Of a stretch of 64,000 bases of DNA, positions 16,229 to 26,057 are shown one piece after another. This DNA is from Afipia sp. (GTDB lineage: Bacteria; Pseudomonadota; Alphaproteobacteria; Rhizobiales; Xanthobacteraceae). The position numbers were made by a program, and so were the translations under genes. The stretch is taken from contig JANQAK010000003.1 in NCBI GenBank assembly GCA_024707075.1, positions 1,674,001 through 1,738,000 on the forward strand, given 5' to 3'. The notes beneath the pieces were generated by a model. It saw nothing but the letters and a program-made list of their open reading frames with translations, searched no databases and was not told where the DNA came from. Position 1 is the first letter of the stretch; each line of letters starts with the position of its first letter.

Positions 16229-17062
16229 ATGGCAACATCAACCTCCTCCGACGCGCTGAAAAATTTTTCCGGCACCCTCGTGCTTGCGGGCGCGGGCAAG
16301 ATGGGCGGCGCGATGCTGTCCGGCTGGCTGGCGCAAGGTCTCGACCCCAAACGCGTGGTTGTCATCGAGCCGCATCCCTCCGACGAGACCCGCGGCTTCG
16401 CATCGCGCGGCGTGCGCCTCAATCCGGATGCGAAAGACATCCACGCCGACGTACTGGTGGTCGCGGTGAAGCCGCAGATGTTTCGCGACGCCGGGCCGCA
16501 GCTCAAAGCACTGGTCGGTCCTTCCACATTGGTGGTCTCCATCATGGCGGGCACCACCATCGCAGGCATCACTGACGTCTGCGGCGGCAAGGTGATCCGC
16601 GCCATGCCGAACACGCCCGCTGCCATCGGGCGCGGCATCACGGTGGCGGTGGCCGCGCAGGGCGTCGCGCCCGAACAACGTGCGATCGCCGACGCGCTGC
16701 TCCGCGCCACCGGCGGCGTCGAATGGGTCGATGATGAAGCGCTGATGGATGCGGTCACCGCCGTGTCCGGCTCAGGGCCTGCCTATGTGTTCCTGCTGGC
16801 GGAAGAACTGGCGCGCGCCGGCGTCGCGGCGGGATTACCGGAGGCTCTCGCGACCAAACTCGCGCGTGAAACCGTGGCCGGCTCCGGCGAACTGCTGCAT
16901 CGCTCGGAGCTCGACAGCGCGACCTTGCGCCAAAACGTCACATCGCCCGGCGGCACCACGGCTGCCGCGCTCGATGTGCTGATGGGCCTTGAGGGCTTTC
17001 ATCCGCTACTCACCCGCGCCGTTGCGGCGGCGACGAAGCGATCGAAGGAACTGGCGAAATAG
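16229..17062 (+). CDS. proC: Pyrroline-5-carboxylate reductase
   Basis: A 277-residue ProC catalysing the last step of proline synthesis, NAD(P)H-dependent reduction of P5C. The N-terminal Rossmann motif is AGAGKMGGAML (20-30). MPNTP (126-130), SGSGPAY (180-186) and TSPGGTT (238-244) are the ProC signatures of the substrate pocket and dimer domain. The start ATG directly follows the family A repeat, so the ribosome-binding region (GGTGAATTGAATC) is constrained by it. A family C repeat follows the stop. Confidence 0.95.
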   Translation: MATSTSSDALKNFSGTLVLAGAGKMGGAMLSGWLAQGLDPKRVVVIEPHPSDETRGFASRGVRLNPDAKDIHADVLVVAVKPQMFRDAGPQLKALVGPSTLVVSIMAGTTIAGITDVCGGKVIRAMPNTPAAIGRGITVAVAAQGVAPEQRAIADALLRATGGVEWVDDEALMDAVTAVSGSGPAYVFLLAEELARAGVAAGLPEALATKLARETVAGSGELLHRSELDSATLRQNVTSPGGTTAAALDVLMGLEGFHPLLTRAVAAATKRSKELAK

Positions 17063-17073
17063 TTTGGTTTCTT

Positions 17074-17214
17074 CCCTCTCCCCTTGTGGGAGAGGGTGGC
17101 GAAGTTGAGCGAAGCGAAACTGAGCCGGGTGAGGGGTCACGATTTTGAAGTGACATTCATACCCCTCACCCGCCCTCGCTATGCTCGGGCACCCTCTCCC
17201 ACAACGGGAGAGGG
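17074..17214. repeat. Intergenic palindromic repeat, family C, copy 2
   Basis: Full-length element: CCCTCTCCCCTTGTGGGAGAGGG at the left, a GAGCCGGGTGAGGGGT inner segment mirrored as ACCCCTCACCCG, and CCCTCTCCCACAACGGGAGAGGG at the right. It separates proC from the convergent sensor kinase. Confidence 0.85.
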
Positions 17215-17223
17215 AAGAAAGAG

Positions 17224-18612
17224 CTACACCGGCACGCGCACGGTCGCCCGCAGCCCACCCAAGGGACTATCGCCCAGCGTGATATCGCCGCCATGCGAGC
17301 GCGCGATATCGCGGGCGATGGCAAGACCCAATCCCGTGCCGCCCTCGTCCTGATTGCGCGCATCGTCGAGGCGGAGGAACGGCTTGAACACCTCCTCGCG
17401 CATGTCGGGAGGAATGCCGGGACCGTCGTCGTCGATCGTCACCGTCAGATAGCGGTGATCGCGATGGCCGGTGATCGAAATGGCATTGGCATGCCGCGCG
17501 GCGTTCGACACCAGATTGGCGAGGCAGCGCTTGAACGCCGCCGGCTTCACGGTCACCAGCGGCTGGCCGTGGAACACGACGGTGGCGGCGTGACCGTGGC
17601 GCTCGGCGTCGCTGCGCAATTCTTCCAGCGCCTGCTCCATGTCGGTCGGCTGCGCCTGCTCGCCGCTGTCGCCGCGCGCGAAGGCGAGATACGCCTCCAG
17701 CATGCCGCTCATCTCGTCGACGTCCTTGCGCATGCCCTCGACTTCCGGGCTGTCGCCGATCAGCGCCATCTCCAGCTTGAAGCGCGTCAGGATGGTGCGC
17801 AGGTCGTGGCTGACGCCTGCCAGCATCGCGGTGCGCTGCTCGATGCTGCGCTCGACGCGGGATTTCATTTCCATGAAGGCCAGCGCCGCGCGCCGGACCT
17901 CGCGCGCGCCGCGCGGCCGGAAGTCCGGCACCTCACGGCCCTTGCCGAAACTTTCCGCGGCGTCCGCAAGCCGCAGGATCGGCTTGATCTGGTTGCGCAG
18001 GAACAGCACCGCCACGATCAGCAGGATCGACGAGGTGCCCACCATCCAGAAGATGAAGATTTCCGAATTCGACGCATAGGCTGCGCTGCGCTGCGCGAAC
18101 ACCCGCATCACGGTGTCGTCGAGCTTGATGCGGATTTCCACCAGCGACGAGCGCCCGACGGTATCGATCCAGAACGGCCGTCCGATCTGGCGCGAGAGCT
18201 GCACGGACAAGGTCTGGTCGAGCAGCGAGAAGAACGGCTTCGGCCCCGGCGCCGGCATGTCGTTGACGGGGAGAAAATCCAGCACAAGGCCGAGACGCTG
18301 CTGCGCGATCCGCTTGATCTGCGTGCGATCCTTGTCCTGCGGATAGGTCTTGTAGATGTCCATCAGCGCGGCGACGTCCTGCACCACGGCGGCGGACAGA
18401 CGCCGCGTCACCGTGTTCCAGTGCCGCTCCATGAAGACGAAGGCGACCACCGATTGCAGCACCACCATCGGCACGATGATAATGAGCAGCGCGCGGGCAT
18501 AGAGCCCCTTCGGCATCAGTTCCTTGAACCAGCGACCCAGCCATCCGCTGGCGCTGGACATGCGCCGCGACGCTGTGCGGATGAAGGTGAGGCCGGTGTC
18601 CAGCGTGCTCAC
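17224..18612 (-). CDS. Sensor histidine kinase (EnvZ-like)
   Basis: A 462-residue membrane kinase. Two transmembrane helices (about 41-61 and 185-205) flank a periplasmic sensor of about 125 residues; a HAMP region follows (207-260). The phospho-acceptor is His269 in GVSHDLRT. N-box NLVSNAARHA (366-375), DDDGPGIP (394-401) and GTGLGLAIA (426-434) show an intact HATPase. The start is GTG and overlaps the response-regulator stop (GTGA), so the two are translationally coupled. The RIGRPFW/EIRIKLDD sensor resembles EnvZ-type kinases; the stimulus is unknown. Confidence 0.92.
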   Translation of the reverse strand: MSTLDTGLTFIRTASRRMSSASGWLGRWFKELMPKGLYARALLIIIVPMVVLQSVVAFVFMERHWNTVTRRLSAAVVQDVAALMDIYKTYPQDKDRTQIKRIAQQRLGLVLDFLPVNDMPAPGPKPFFSLLDQTLSVQLSRQIGRPFWIDTVGRSSLVEIRIKLDDTVMRVFAQRSAAYASNSEIFIFWMVGTSSILLIVAVLFLRNQIKPILRLADAAESFGKGREVPDFRPRGAREVRRAALAFMEMKSRVERSIEQRTAMLAGVSHDLRTILTRFKLEMALIGDSPEVEGMRKDVDEMSGMLEAYLAFARGDSGEQAQPTDMEQALEELRSDAERHGHAATVVFHGQPLVTVKPAAFKRCLANLVSNAARHANAISITGHRDHRYLTVTIDDDGPGIPPDMREEVFKPFLRLDDARNQDEGGTGLGLAIARDIARSHGGDITLGDSPLGGLRATVRVPV

Positions 18613-19333
18613 GGCGACGCCACGAGCCGATAGCCGATGCCGCGCACCGCTTGCAGGAACAGCGGATTGGCGGGATCGCGCTCGATTTTGCGTCGCAGCC
18701 GGTTGATCTGCACGTCCACCGCGCGCTCGTTCACCGAGCCGTCGCCGCCGGTGAGCGCGCCGCGCGGCACGGTCTCGCCCGGCGTCGATGAAAGAATGCG
18801 CAGCATGTCGCGCTCACGGTCGGTGAGATGGATGATCTTCTCGCCGTCGCGCAATTCGCCGCGCTCCAGATGATAGACGTATGGCCCGAACGCGACCGAC
18901 TCCACAGGCGGCGCGACGACCGGCGCCGCGCGCTTCAAAATGTTGGCGATGCGCAGCACAAGTTCGCGCGGCTCGAACGGCTTCGCCACATAGTCATCCG
19001 CGCCGATCTGCAATCCCTCGATCCGGCTTTCCGCTTCGTGCCGCGCGGTCAGCATGATGATCGGGACAGCGGAGGACGTGCGGATGAAACGCGCGAGATC
19101 GAATCCGGTCTCGCCCGGCATCATCACATCGAGGATCAGGAGATCGAAATGCAGCCCGAGCAGCTTGGCGCGCGCGTCGGCGGCACTTTTTGCGGTGGTG
19201 ACGCGATAGCCTTCGCCGGCGAGAAACCCGCGAGCAGATCGCGGATGCGGCGATCGTCATCGACCAGCAGAAGATGCGGCGCATCATCGGCCAGCTTCCG
19301 GCTGCTTCGCACCGATGTCACGGTCTCGCTCAC
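18609..19333 (-). CDS. OmpR-family response regulator (reading frame interrupted by a 1-nt deletion)
   Basis: An intact gene would encode about 241 residues: a receiver domain (HLLLVDDDRRIRDLL; LILDVMMPGETGFDLARFIR with the phospho-Asp; LTARHE; KPFEPRELVLRI) and a winged-helix output domain ending RGIGYRLVASP. The first 32 residues lie in one frame and the rest in another. The frames join at the CCC run 19227-19229 (plus strand), where one base is missing. GTG 19333 is the start, with GAAGGA 6 nt upstream. It is coupled to the kinase by a GTGA overlap. Integrity elsewhere suggests a sequencing error. Confidence 0.85.
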
Positions 19334-19885
19334 CTTGCGTCCTTCGCCTTGCGGCCAGTCCTGGAGAATCACGTCCAGCACCTTGTCGGGATCCTCGTGG
19401 TCGATCATGCCGAGCAGGAACTGGCGCGCGCCGTCCGCCGCCGCCGGACTCATGCCTTCCAGCGCGCGGGTGATGCGCGCGGTCTGCAAACCGGCCAGCT
19501 TCACCACCAGGGCCTCGCCCTTTGCCGTGGCGAAAAGAAGACGCTGCCGCCGGTCGGCGTCGCCAGCCTTCTGGACGATATAGCCCTCGTCGAGAAGCTG
19601 CTTCAGCACACGGCCGAGTGACTGCTTGGTGATCCGCAGCACATCGAGCAGGTCGGCGACCTTCAGCCCCGGATAGCGGGTGACGAAGTGCACCACGCGG
19701 TGGTGGGCGCGGCCGAACCCGAATTCCTCCAGCACATGGTCGGCATCACCGACGAAGTCACGATAGGCGAAAAACAGCAGTTCGATGATGTCCCAGCGCT
19801 GATCGCTGTGAGGCGCGGACGCCCCAGCCCCATCCCGTGCGGGACCCTGCCCTGCACCTTGCGCCTTGAAATTTATGTCAGCCAT
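19330..19885 (-). CDS. MarR-family transcriptional regulator (probable 1-nt insertion near the 3' end)
   Basis: About 184 residues. The winged-helix core is visible: WDIIELLFFAYRDFVGDADHVLEEFGFGRAHHRVVHFV, VADLLDVLRITKQSLGRVLKQLLDEGYI, and wing DADRRQRLLFAT. As sequenced, the frame runs without a stop into the response regulator. Removing one G from the GG at 19363-19364 (plus strand) gives a terminus ILRTGRKAKDAR and a TGA overlapping the regulator's GTG start (GTGA), which looks like the native arrangement. The start at 19885 lies within a TATGTCA-N7-TGACATA palindrome, suggesting autoregulation. It heads a marR-regulator-kinase operon. Confidence 0.82.
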
Positions 19886-19894
19886 ATTGACATA
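19874..19894. promoter_or_regulatory. Inverted repeat over the marR start, candidate MarR operator
   Basis: TATGTCA-N7-TGACATA is a perfect 7-bp inverted repeat covering the marR start codon, in the space between the divergent marR and ilvE genes. Its position fits self-repression by a dimeric winged-helix protein. Confidence 0.55.
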
Positions 19895-20131
19895 TCTTGG
19901 GTTCAAAGTTACAAAAAGGTCAGGCTTCACGAAATATTCGGATATTTCGCCGCCCGCAGTATCCTTCGACGATCCTCGAAACAGGAGCGTCCGGCCGGAT
20001 ACGAAGCGAATTTTTCCGCCGTGCGATTGTCGGTCGACATTCCACGAAACATACTGGACTTAACCGCTCACGACAAACGAACGAGCACCTGCCGGCTCCT
20101 GAGACTGGACCGGCCGATCTGGAGGATACCC

Positions 20132-21244
20132 ATGGGAGTTTCGTTCGAGAAAATCGACGGCACGATCCTGATCGATTTCGAAACGCGGCCTTCGCCCAAT
20201 CCGACGCCGGATGAGGAGCGCGCAGCGAAGCTGGTCGACCTCGGATTCGGCCGGATCTTCACCGACCACATGGCTGTCGTTCACTACAGTCAAGCGAAGG
20301 GATGGCATGACGCGCGCGTGGAATCCCGCGCGAGTTTCCTGCTCGATCCGGCCACGGCGGTCCTGCACTACGCTCAGGAGATTTTCGAAGGCCTCAAGGC
20401 CTACAAGCGCGACGACGGCGGCGTGAACCTGTTCCGCCCCGACGCCAATGCCAGGCGCTTCCGGAGTTCAGCCGAGCGGATGGCCATGGCGCCGCTGCCC
20501 GAGCATGTGTTCATCGAAGCGGTCGAGCAGGTCGTGCGCATCGACCGCGACTGGATCCCGGGTGGCGACGGCAGTCTCTACCTGCGGCCCTTCATGATCG
20601 CGACCGAGGTCTTCCTCGGCGTGAAGCCGTCCACGGATTACGTCTTCGCCGTCATCGCATCGCCGGTCGGCTCCTATTTCAAGGGCGGACCCGCGCCCGT
20701 GTCGATCTGGGTGTCGGAGCACTACACGCGCGCCGCGATCGGCGGCACCGGCGCTGTCAAATGCGGCGGCAACTACGCCGCGAGCCTGCGCGCGCAGGCC
20801 GAGGCCATCGATCACGGCTGCGATCAGGTGGTTTTCCTCGATGCGGTCGAACGCCGCTACATCGAGGAACTCGGCGGCATGAACATCTTCTTCGTGTTCG
20901 ACGACGGTTCGCTGCTGACGCCGCCGCTCGGCACGATCCTGCCGGGCATCACCCGGGATTCGATCATCACGCTGGCGAAAGACGCGGGCAAGCGCGTGCG
21001 CGAAGAGGCCTACACGATCGACCAGTGGCGCGCCGACGCCGCCAGCGGAAAACTGAAAGAGGCCTTCGCCTGCGGCACGGCGGCCGTCATCTCGCCGATC
21101 GGCAAGGTTCGATCCGCGAGCGGCGATTTTCTCATCAACGGCGGTGCCGCGGGTCCCGTCGCGATGGGGCTTCGCAAACAACTGGTCGACATCCAGTACG
21201 GTCGCGCGGCCGACCCGCACAACTGGATCCGAAAGGTTCTGTGA
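20132..21244 (+). CDS. ilvE: Branched-chain amino acid aminotransferase
   Basis: A 370-residue class IV PLP aminotransferase of the long (type II) BCAT form, the last step of Val/Ile/Leu synthesis. EIFEGLKAY (83-91) and GGTGAVKCGGNYAAS with the PLP-binding Lys210 are visible, as are EELGGMNIFFV and FACGTAAVISPIG. ATG 20132 has an excellent GGAGG 7 nt upstream; the track's 518-residue version runs back through marR. The 246-nt leader holds no Leu/Ile/Val-rich leader peptide, so classical attenuation is not supported. Confidence 0.95.
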   Translation: MGVSFEKIDGTILIDFETRPSPNPTPDEERAAKLVDLGFGRIFTDHMAVVHYSQAKGWHDARVESRASFLLDPATAVLHYAQEIFEGLKAYKRDDGGVNLFRPDANARRFRSSAERMAMAPLPEHVFIEAVEQVVRIDRDWIPGGDGSLYLRPFMIATEVFLGVKPSTDYVFAVIASPVGSYFKGGPAPVSIWVSEHYTRAAIGGTGAVKCGGNYAASLRAQAEAIDHGCDQVVFLDAVERRYIEELGGMNIFFVFDDGSLLTPPLGTILPGITRDSIITLAKDAGKRVREEAYTIDQWRADAASGKLKEAFACGTAAVISPIGKVRSASGDFLINGGAAGPVAMGLRKQLVDIQYGRAADPHNWIRKVL

Positions 21245-21271
21245 CCGGCGGCGGAATTATTCCATCGCCTC

Positions 21272-22295
21272 TTACAACGCCTCAGCCGGAATCCAGAACA
21301 CCTCGCCGTCGGAGTCCTCGGTATCGAGCCAGAGCAGCGGCAGGTTGGGATAGGCATCACCCAGCACATCGCGGCCGCGGCCGATCTCGCACAGCAGGCC
21401 GCCGTCCGGCGTGGAGATGATCCTTCGCCGCGTCGAGAATTCTGCGCACGATGTCGAGGCCGTCGTCGCCGCCGTCGAACGCGATCGACGGCTCGTGCAA
21501 ACATTCGCGCGGCAGGCCTTCCATCCCTTCGGCATCCACATAGGGCGGATTGGTGATGATGAGATCGTAATGCGCCTCGCCGACTGCATCGAACAGATCG
21601 CCCTGATACAGCGACACGCGGTCCTCAAGGCCGTAATCGGCGACATTGCGCGCGGCCACCGCCAGTGCGTCTTCTGAAATGTCCACCGCATCGACGGTGG
21701 CGTTGGGAAAACTTTGACACGCAAGGATCGCGAGACATCCCGAACCGGTGCAGAGATCCAGCACCCGCGTGACGTTGACCGGATCGTCGATCAGCGAGCC
21801 GCCTTCTTCTTCGATCACGCCGCCGAAATGCGAATCCAGCAATTCGCCGATGAAGGAGCGCGGCACGATCACCCGCTCGTCGACGTAGAACGGCAACCCG
21901 CGCATGTAGATCTTGTTGACGAGGTAGGCAGCCGGCTTCCGCGTGGCAATGCGCTTGTCAAACAGCGCGAGAATTCCGGACGCCTCGTGCGCCGTAACCC
22001 GTGCGTTCGCGAACATCTCGAACTGGTCGGGATGCAGATGCAGCGCCTCGCACACGAGAAACGCCGCTTCCGCCACCGGATCGGTGGTGCCGTGGGCGAA
22101 GGTCAGTTCCGCCTCGACGAAGCGGCTGACGCCATAGCGCACCAGATCGAGCAGCATCTTGAATTCGCCGGGCGCGACCTTGAGCGATTTCGCAGGCTTC
22201 AGGATCTTCCTTGATTTCGCGCTTGCAACGGTACGTTTTGGAGACGCTTTCTTCGCAGATACCTTCGCTGCAACCGACTTCGATGTCTTCGCCAT
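21272..22295 (-). CDS. prmB: 50S ribosomal protein L3 N(5)-glutamine methyltransferase, PrmB (reading frame interrupted by a 1-nt insertion)
   Basis: An HemK-type methyltransferase that methylates a Gln of ribosomal protein L3. VLDLCTGSGCLAI (178-190) binds SAM and NPPY (249-252) is the catalytic loop. The first 40 residues are a Lys/Ala-rich extension. The frame breaks after AAKDHL at GG 21413-21414 (plus strand). Removing one base gives LTPDGGLLCEIGRGRDVL ... VFWIPAEAL and about 340 residues. ATG 22295 overlaps the moaE stop (TAATG), indicating coupling. It is the last gene of pgsA-moaD-moaE-prmB. Confidence 0.9.
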
Positions 22296-22774
22296 TATTT
22301 TTTCCACCGCGCCGCTGCATTGTCGTCATGAGCCTGCGCATCGACCCATGTCTTCTTTAATGAGTCTTTGCCATCCGCGCGCTCCTCGGATTTCCAGAAC
22401 GGGGCGCTGGTCTTGAGATAGTCCATCAAAAATTCCGCCGCCTGGAACGCCGCCTCGCGGTGCACCGAGGCCGTCAGCACCAGCACGATATTGTCACCCG
22501 GCACCACGCGGCCATAACGATGGATCACCGTGACGCCAGTCAGCGGCCAGCGCGATGTCGCCTCAGACACGTGCCGCCCGATCTCGGCTTCCGCCATGCC
22601 GGGATAATGTTCGAGCGTCATCGCGGCGATGGCGTCCTGGCCCGCGCCGCCGCGGCAGATGCCCGAAAAGGACACCACCGCGCCGATGTCGGTGTTGCCC
22701 CTGGTCAGCGCGGCGATTTCCGCTGCGATGTCGAAATCGGCTGACTGGATGCGGATGGTGACGGGGATCGTCAT
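22295..22774 (-). CDS. moaE: Molybdopterin synthase catalytic subunit
   Basis: A 159-residue MoaE, which with MoaD converts precursor Z to molybdopterin. GAVVSFSGICRGG, LEHYPGMAEAEI, IHRYGRVVPGDNIVLVL and SVHREAAFQAAEFLMDYLKTSAPFWKSEE are the family segments; the final Lys/Glu region forms the active site with the MoaD tail. It begins 7 nt after moaD and its TAA overlaps the prmB ATG. No other moa genes are in the window. Confidence 0.94.
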   Translation of the reverse strand: MTIPVTIRIQSADFDIAAEIAALTRGNTDIGAVVSFSGICRGGAGQDAIAAMTLEHYPGMAEAEIGRHVSEATSRWPLTGVTVIHRYGRVVPGDNIVLVLTASVHREAAFQAAEFLMDYLKTSAPFWKSEERADGKDSLKKTWVDAQAHDDNAAARWKK

Positions 22775-22781
22775 AAAAAGA

Positions 22782-23033
22782 TCAGCCGCCGGTCATGGGC
22801 GGGAAGAATGCAATCTCGCGGGCACCCGCAATCGCGGTGTCTGCCTTCACATGGGTGTGGTCGATGGCGGCGCGGATCGTCTTCGGCGAGGCGAAGGCGC
22901 TGGCGTATTCCTCGCCGCGCGCCGTCAGCCACTGCATCAAGTCGGCGACCGTGCGCACGCTCGCCGGCGGCTCGACGGTTTCCTCGGTCTTGCCGACCCG
23001 CTCGCGCACCCATGCGAAATAAAGAACCTTCAC
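22782..23033 (-). CDS. moaD: Molybdopterin synthase sulfur carrier subunit
   Basis: An 83-residue ubiquitin-fold MoaD ending in the required Gly-Gly (FFPPMTGG), which is thiocarboxylated. It starts at GTG 23033 (VKVLYFAWVRERVG), overlapping the pgsA stop (GTGA). The track's upstream extension is non-homologous. It works as the partner of the adjacent moaE. Confidence 0.92.
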   Translation of the reverse strand: MKVLYFAWVRERVGKTEETVEPPASVRTVADLMQWLTARGEEYASAFASPKTIRAAIDHTHVKADTAIAGAREIAFFPPMTGG

Positions 23034-23644
23034 CGGTCTTCCTCGGTCAGATGATGGATTCCCGCGCGGAGGTAATCCCATCCGGTGTAGATGGTGAGAA
23101 TCGCCGAAATCCACAACAGCACGATGCCGATCAGGATGGTCGGCGGCAGGATCATTTCGCCCGCCTCACCCGCGATCAGGAAGCCGATGGCGACCAGTTG
23201 CACCGTGGTCTTCCACTTCGCCAGTTGCGACACCGGTACGCTGATGCGGATGACGGCGAGATATTCGCGCAGCCCCGACACCAGAATCTCGCGGCACAGG
23301 ATCACGATGGCCGCCCACAGCGACCAGCCGCGAATGGTTTCGTCCGCAGCCAGCATCAGCAGGCACGACGCCACCAGCAGCTTGTCGGCAATGGGGTCCA
23401 GCATCTTGCCCAGCGACGACTGCTGATCCCACATCCGCGCATAATAGCCGTCGAGAAAATCGGTGATGCCTGCCGCGATGAAAACGAACAGCGCCACCCA
23501 GCGCAGCCACAATGGGGCGCCGAGAATGGACTGCGCATACATGCAGCCGATGACCACCGGAATGGCGGCGATCCGGGAGTATGTAAGCAGATTCGGCAAA
23601 GACAGCGCGCGCTTCGCCGGCTTCGGGGTGACGAGACTGACCAT
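23030..23644 (-). CDS. pgsA: CDP-diacylglycerol--glycerol-3-phosphate 3-phosphatidyltransferase
   Basis: A 204-residue integral membrane enzyme committing CDP-DAG to phosphatidylglycerol. The CDP-alcohol phosphotransferase motif is intact (DGYYARMWDQQSSLG followed by KMLDPIADKLL). LSLPNLLTYSRIAAIPV is the usual N-terminus, and there are about five hydrophobic helices. It heads a tight operon with moaD (GTGA overlap), moaE and prmB, and lies downstream of uvrC with an 85-nt gap, an order common in rhizobia. PG is also the donor used by the Lgt enzyme encoded at 10337. Confidence 0.94.
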   Translation of the reverse strand: MVSLVTPKPAKRALSLPNLLTYSRIAAIPVVIGCMYAQSILGAPLWLRWVALFVFIAAGITDFLDGYYARMWDQQSSLGKMLDPIADKLLVASCLLMLAADETIRGWSLWAAIVILCREILVSGLREYLAVIRISVPVSQLAKWKTTVQLVAIGFLIAGEAGEMILPPTILIGIVLLWISAILTIYTGWDYLRAGIHHLTEEDR

Positions 23645-23729
23645 GCGGTTACCAATACTGCGAAAACGTCCGCGTCAACAGCCCGGCTGACGCATTTCGA
23701 GCAAGCCTAAAATCAGGGCGGCGGCGCTG

Positions 23730-25787
23730 CTAGCCGTTGCCCGGATGGAAGAAATCGAAAATTTTGCGCGCGCTTTCGGCGCTGACGCCCGGAACTTTGC
23801 CCAGATCGGCCACCGAGGCCCGCTCGATCTCCTTCAGGGTGCCGAAATGATGCAGCAACGCACGTTTGCGTGACGGCCCGATGCCTGGAATCTCCTGCAA
23901 TCCGGCCTCGCGGATGTCTTTTTTACGCAGCTTGCGATGCGAGCCGATGACAAATCGGTGCGCCTCGTCGCGCAGCCGCTGGATGAAATACAGCACCGGA
24001 TCGCGCGGTTCGAGCTTAATGGAGGGGCGGTCCGGCATGAACAGGGTTTCGCGCCCGGCGTCCCGGTCCGGCCCCTTGGCCACCGCGATCAGCGAGATCT
24101 GCGACAAGTTCAGCGACTCGAAGATTTCGCGCGCCGCGTTGAGCTGGCCCTGACCGCCGTCGATGATGACGAGATCGGGCCATTGCGGAACGCTGTCGTC
24201 CGCAGGCTTCTTGCCCTCCGCAGCGTCGTTGATCAGCCGCTTGAAGCGGCGCTCCAGCACCTCGCGCATCATGCCGTAGTCGTCGCCCGGCGCGAGGCCC
24301 TCCGACTTGATGTTGAACTTTCGGTACTGGTTCTTGAGGAAGCCTTCCGGCCCGGCGACGATCATCGCGCCGACCGCATTCGTCCCCTGGATGTGGCTGT
24401 TGTCGTAGACCTCAATCCGCTGCGGCACGCGCGGCAGGCCGAGCGCCGCCGACAGCCCCTGCAACAGGCGTGTCTGGGTCGCGGTATCGGCGAGCTTGCG
24501 GCCGAGCGCCTCGCGCGCATTGGTCAGCGCGTGCGCCACCAGTTCCTTCTTCTCACCGCGCTGAGGCGTCGCGACCTCGACCTTGTACCCCGCCTTCACG
24601 CCCAGCGCTTCGCCAAGCAGTTCCTGATCGTCGATGCGATGCGACAGCAGGATCAGTTTGGGCGGCGGCTTGTCGTCGTAGAATTGCGCGAGGAACGAGC
24701 CCAGCACCTCCTCCGGCGGCATTGCCTTGTCGGCGCGCGGGAAGTAGGCGCGATTGCCCCAGTTCTGGCCGGTGCGGAAGAAAAACACCTCGACGCAGGA
24801 ATAGCCGCCTTCCTGATGGATCGCGAACACGTCGGCTTCTTCTACCGTGCGCGGATTGATGCCCTGCTGCGACTGGATCGCGGACAATGCTGCAAGACGG
24901 TCGCGATATAGCGCCGCGCGCTCGAATTCGAGATCCTGCGACGCCTTCTCCATTTCACCCGCGAGTTCCTGCTTCACCAGCCGCGAGCGGCCGGAGAGAA
25001 AGTCGCTCGCTTCGCGCACCAGTTCGGTATAGCCGGGAAAATCGATCTCGCCGGTGCACGGACCGGCGCAGCGCTTGATCTGGTACAGCAGGCACGGCCG
25101 CGTGCGGCTTTCAAAAAACGCATCGGTGCAGGAGCGCACCAGAAACGCGCGCTGCAACGCCGTGATGGTGCGATTGACCGCGCCGACCGAGGCGAATGGC
25201 CCGAAGTAGCGGCCGGGTCTCGTTTGCGCGCCGCGATGCTTGAGAATCTGCGGCGCCCAGTGATCGCCGGTAATGAGAATATACGGAAACGATTTGTCGT
25301 CGCGCAGCAGCACATTGAAGCGCGGACGAAGCTGCTTGATGAGGTTCGCTTCCAGCAGCAGCGCTTCGGTCTCGGTCGCTGTGGAAATGATCTCGACATT
25401 GACCGTGGCCGCGATCATCCGCGCGATCCGCGCCACCTGGCCGGTCGGGCGCGCATAGGACGCCAGCCGCTTCTTCACGCTCTTGGCCTTGCCGACATAG
25501 AGCACGTCGTTGGCGGCATTGAGCATGCGATAGACGCCGGGTGAAGTCGGCGCGAGTTTCACAGCACGCTCGATGGCCGCGCGTCCGACTGCGAGGGTGC
25601 CTTCGGGCTCGAACTCGGACGAGTCGTCCACTGGTTCGGGCAGCCGAGCTTCCTCGTCCTCTTCGGCCGGGATCGAGGCTGGATCGACATCCTGCCCGCG
25701 CAGGTTCCGCGCGGACGGTTCCGGTACGGAGGCGTCCGGCGCCGCTGGATCCGGCTGCTGCGTCGGGTCGGAGGTGTCGTGAATCAT
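23730..25787 (-). CDS. uvrC: Excinuclease ABC subunit C
   Basis: A 685-residue UvrC making both incisions in nucleotide excision repair. After an acidic, proline-rich N-terminal extension of about 70 residues, it has a GIY-YIG nuclease domain ([27 protein letters not shown]), a Cys-rich region ([15 protein letters not shown]), a UVR/UvrB-binding segment, the RNase H-like C nuclease ([22 protein letters not shown]) and tandem HhH motifs ([20 protein letters not shown]). The track start is accepted, although the divergent extension leaves a later start possible. No convincing LexA box was found upstream. Confidence 0.95.
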   Translation of the reverse strand: MIHDTSDPTQQPDPAAPDASVPEPSARNLRGQDVDPASIPAEEDEEARLPEPVDDSSEFEPEGTLAVGRAAIERAVKLAPTSPGVYRMLNAANDVLYVGKAKSVKKRLASYARPTGQVARIARMIAATVNVEIISTATETEALLLEANLIKQLRPRFNVLLRDDKSFPYILITGDHWAPQILKHRGAQTRPGRYFGPFASVGAVNRTITALQRAFLVRSCTDAFFESRTRPCLLYQIKRCAGPCTGEIDFPGYTELVREASDFLSGRSRLVKQELAGEMEKASQDLEFERAALYRDRLAALSAIQSQQGINPRTVEEADVFAIHQEGGYSCVEVFFFRTGQNWGNRAYFPRADKAMPPEEVLGSFLAQFYDDKPPPKLILLSHRIDDQELLGEALGVKAGYKVEVATPQRGEKKELVAHALTNAREALGRKLADTATQTRLLQGLSAALGLPRVPQRIEVYDNSHIQGTNAVGAMIVAGPEGFLKNQYRKFNIKSEGLAPGDDYGMMREVLERRFKRLINDAAEGKKPADDSVPQWPDLVIIDGGQGQLNAAREIFESLNLSQISLIAVAKGPDRDAGRETLFMPDRPSIKLEPRDPVLYFIQRLRDEAHRFVIGSHRKLRKKDIREAGLQEIPGIGPSRKRALLHHFGTLKEIERASVADLGKVPGVSAESARKIFDFFHPGNG

Positions 25788-25927
25788 GGTCAGAACTTAA
25801 GCGCTGCGAACCAATTCATCCAGCGATGGGGGCGCGGGGAATGTGGAGGATTCCCAATTCGCGAAAATCCCTCCATCGCCCGATTAGTAACACTTTCTTA
25901 ACGACGTGAATGGGGCGGCAAGCCGCC

Positions 25928-25943
25928 TTAACGAGTGTTTAAC
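25928..25943 (+). promoter_or_regulatory. CtrA-type box TTAA-N7-TTAAC upstream of an outer-membrane protein gene
   Basis: TTAA CGAGTGT TTAAC matches the consensus of the alphaproteobacterial cell-cycle regulator CtrA. In a DNA of about 36% A+T the two TTAA blocks at the right spacing are unlikely by chance (my estimate is well below one per window). It is 115 nt before the outer-membrane protein start. Confidence 0.55.
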
Positions 25944-26057
25944 GTAAAACTCTCGATAAATTTTATGCACAAAAGGTGGAATTCCGTAACCACGCGGAAC
26001 CGCCGCGCAGCTCAGGACTGGCAACCGGCGGCCGCGGTGCGCGTGAGGAGAGTTGAG

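Noticed and set aside
19136-19930. Apparent MarR-receiver fusion protein (264 aa ORF)
   Set aside because: The GTGA overlap and the good Shine-Dalgarno at the regulator start, together with a natural stop one frame away, indicate two coupled genes joined by an insertion, not a genuine fusion.
19866-20063. Possible leader peptide before ilvE
   Set aside because: Not enriched in Leu/Ile/Val and lacks alternative terminator hairpins, so no attenuation control.
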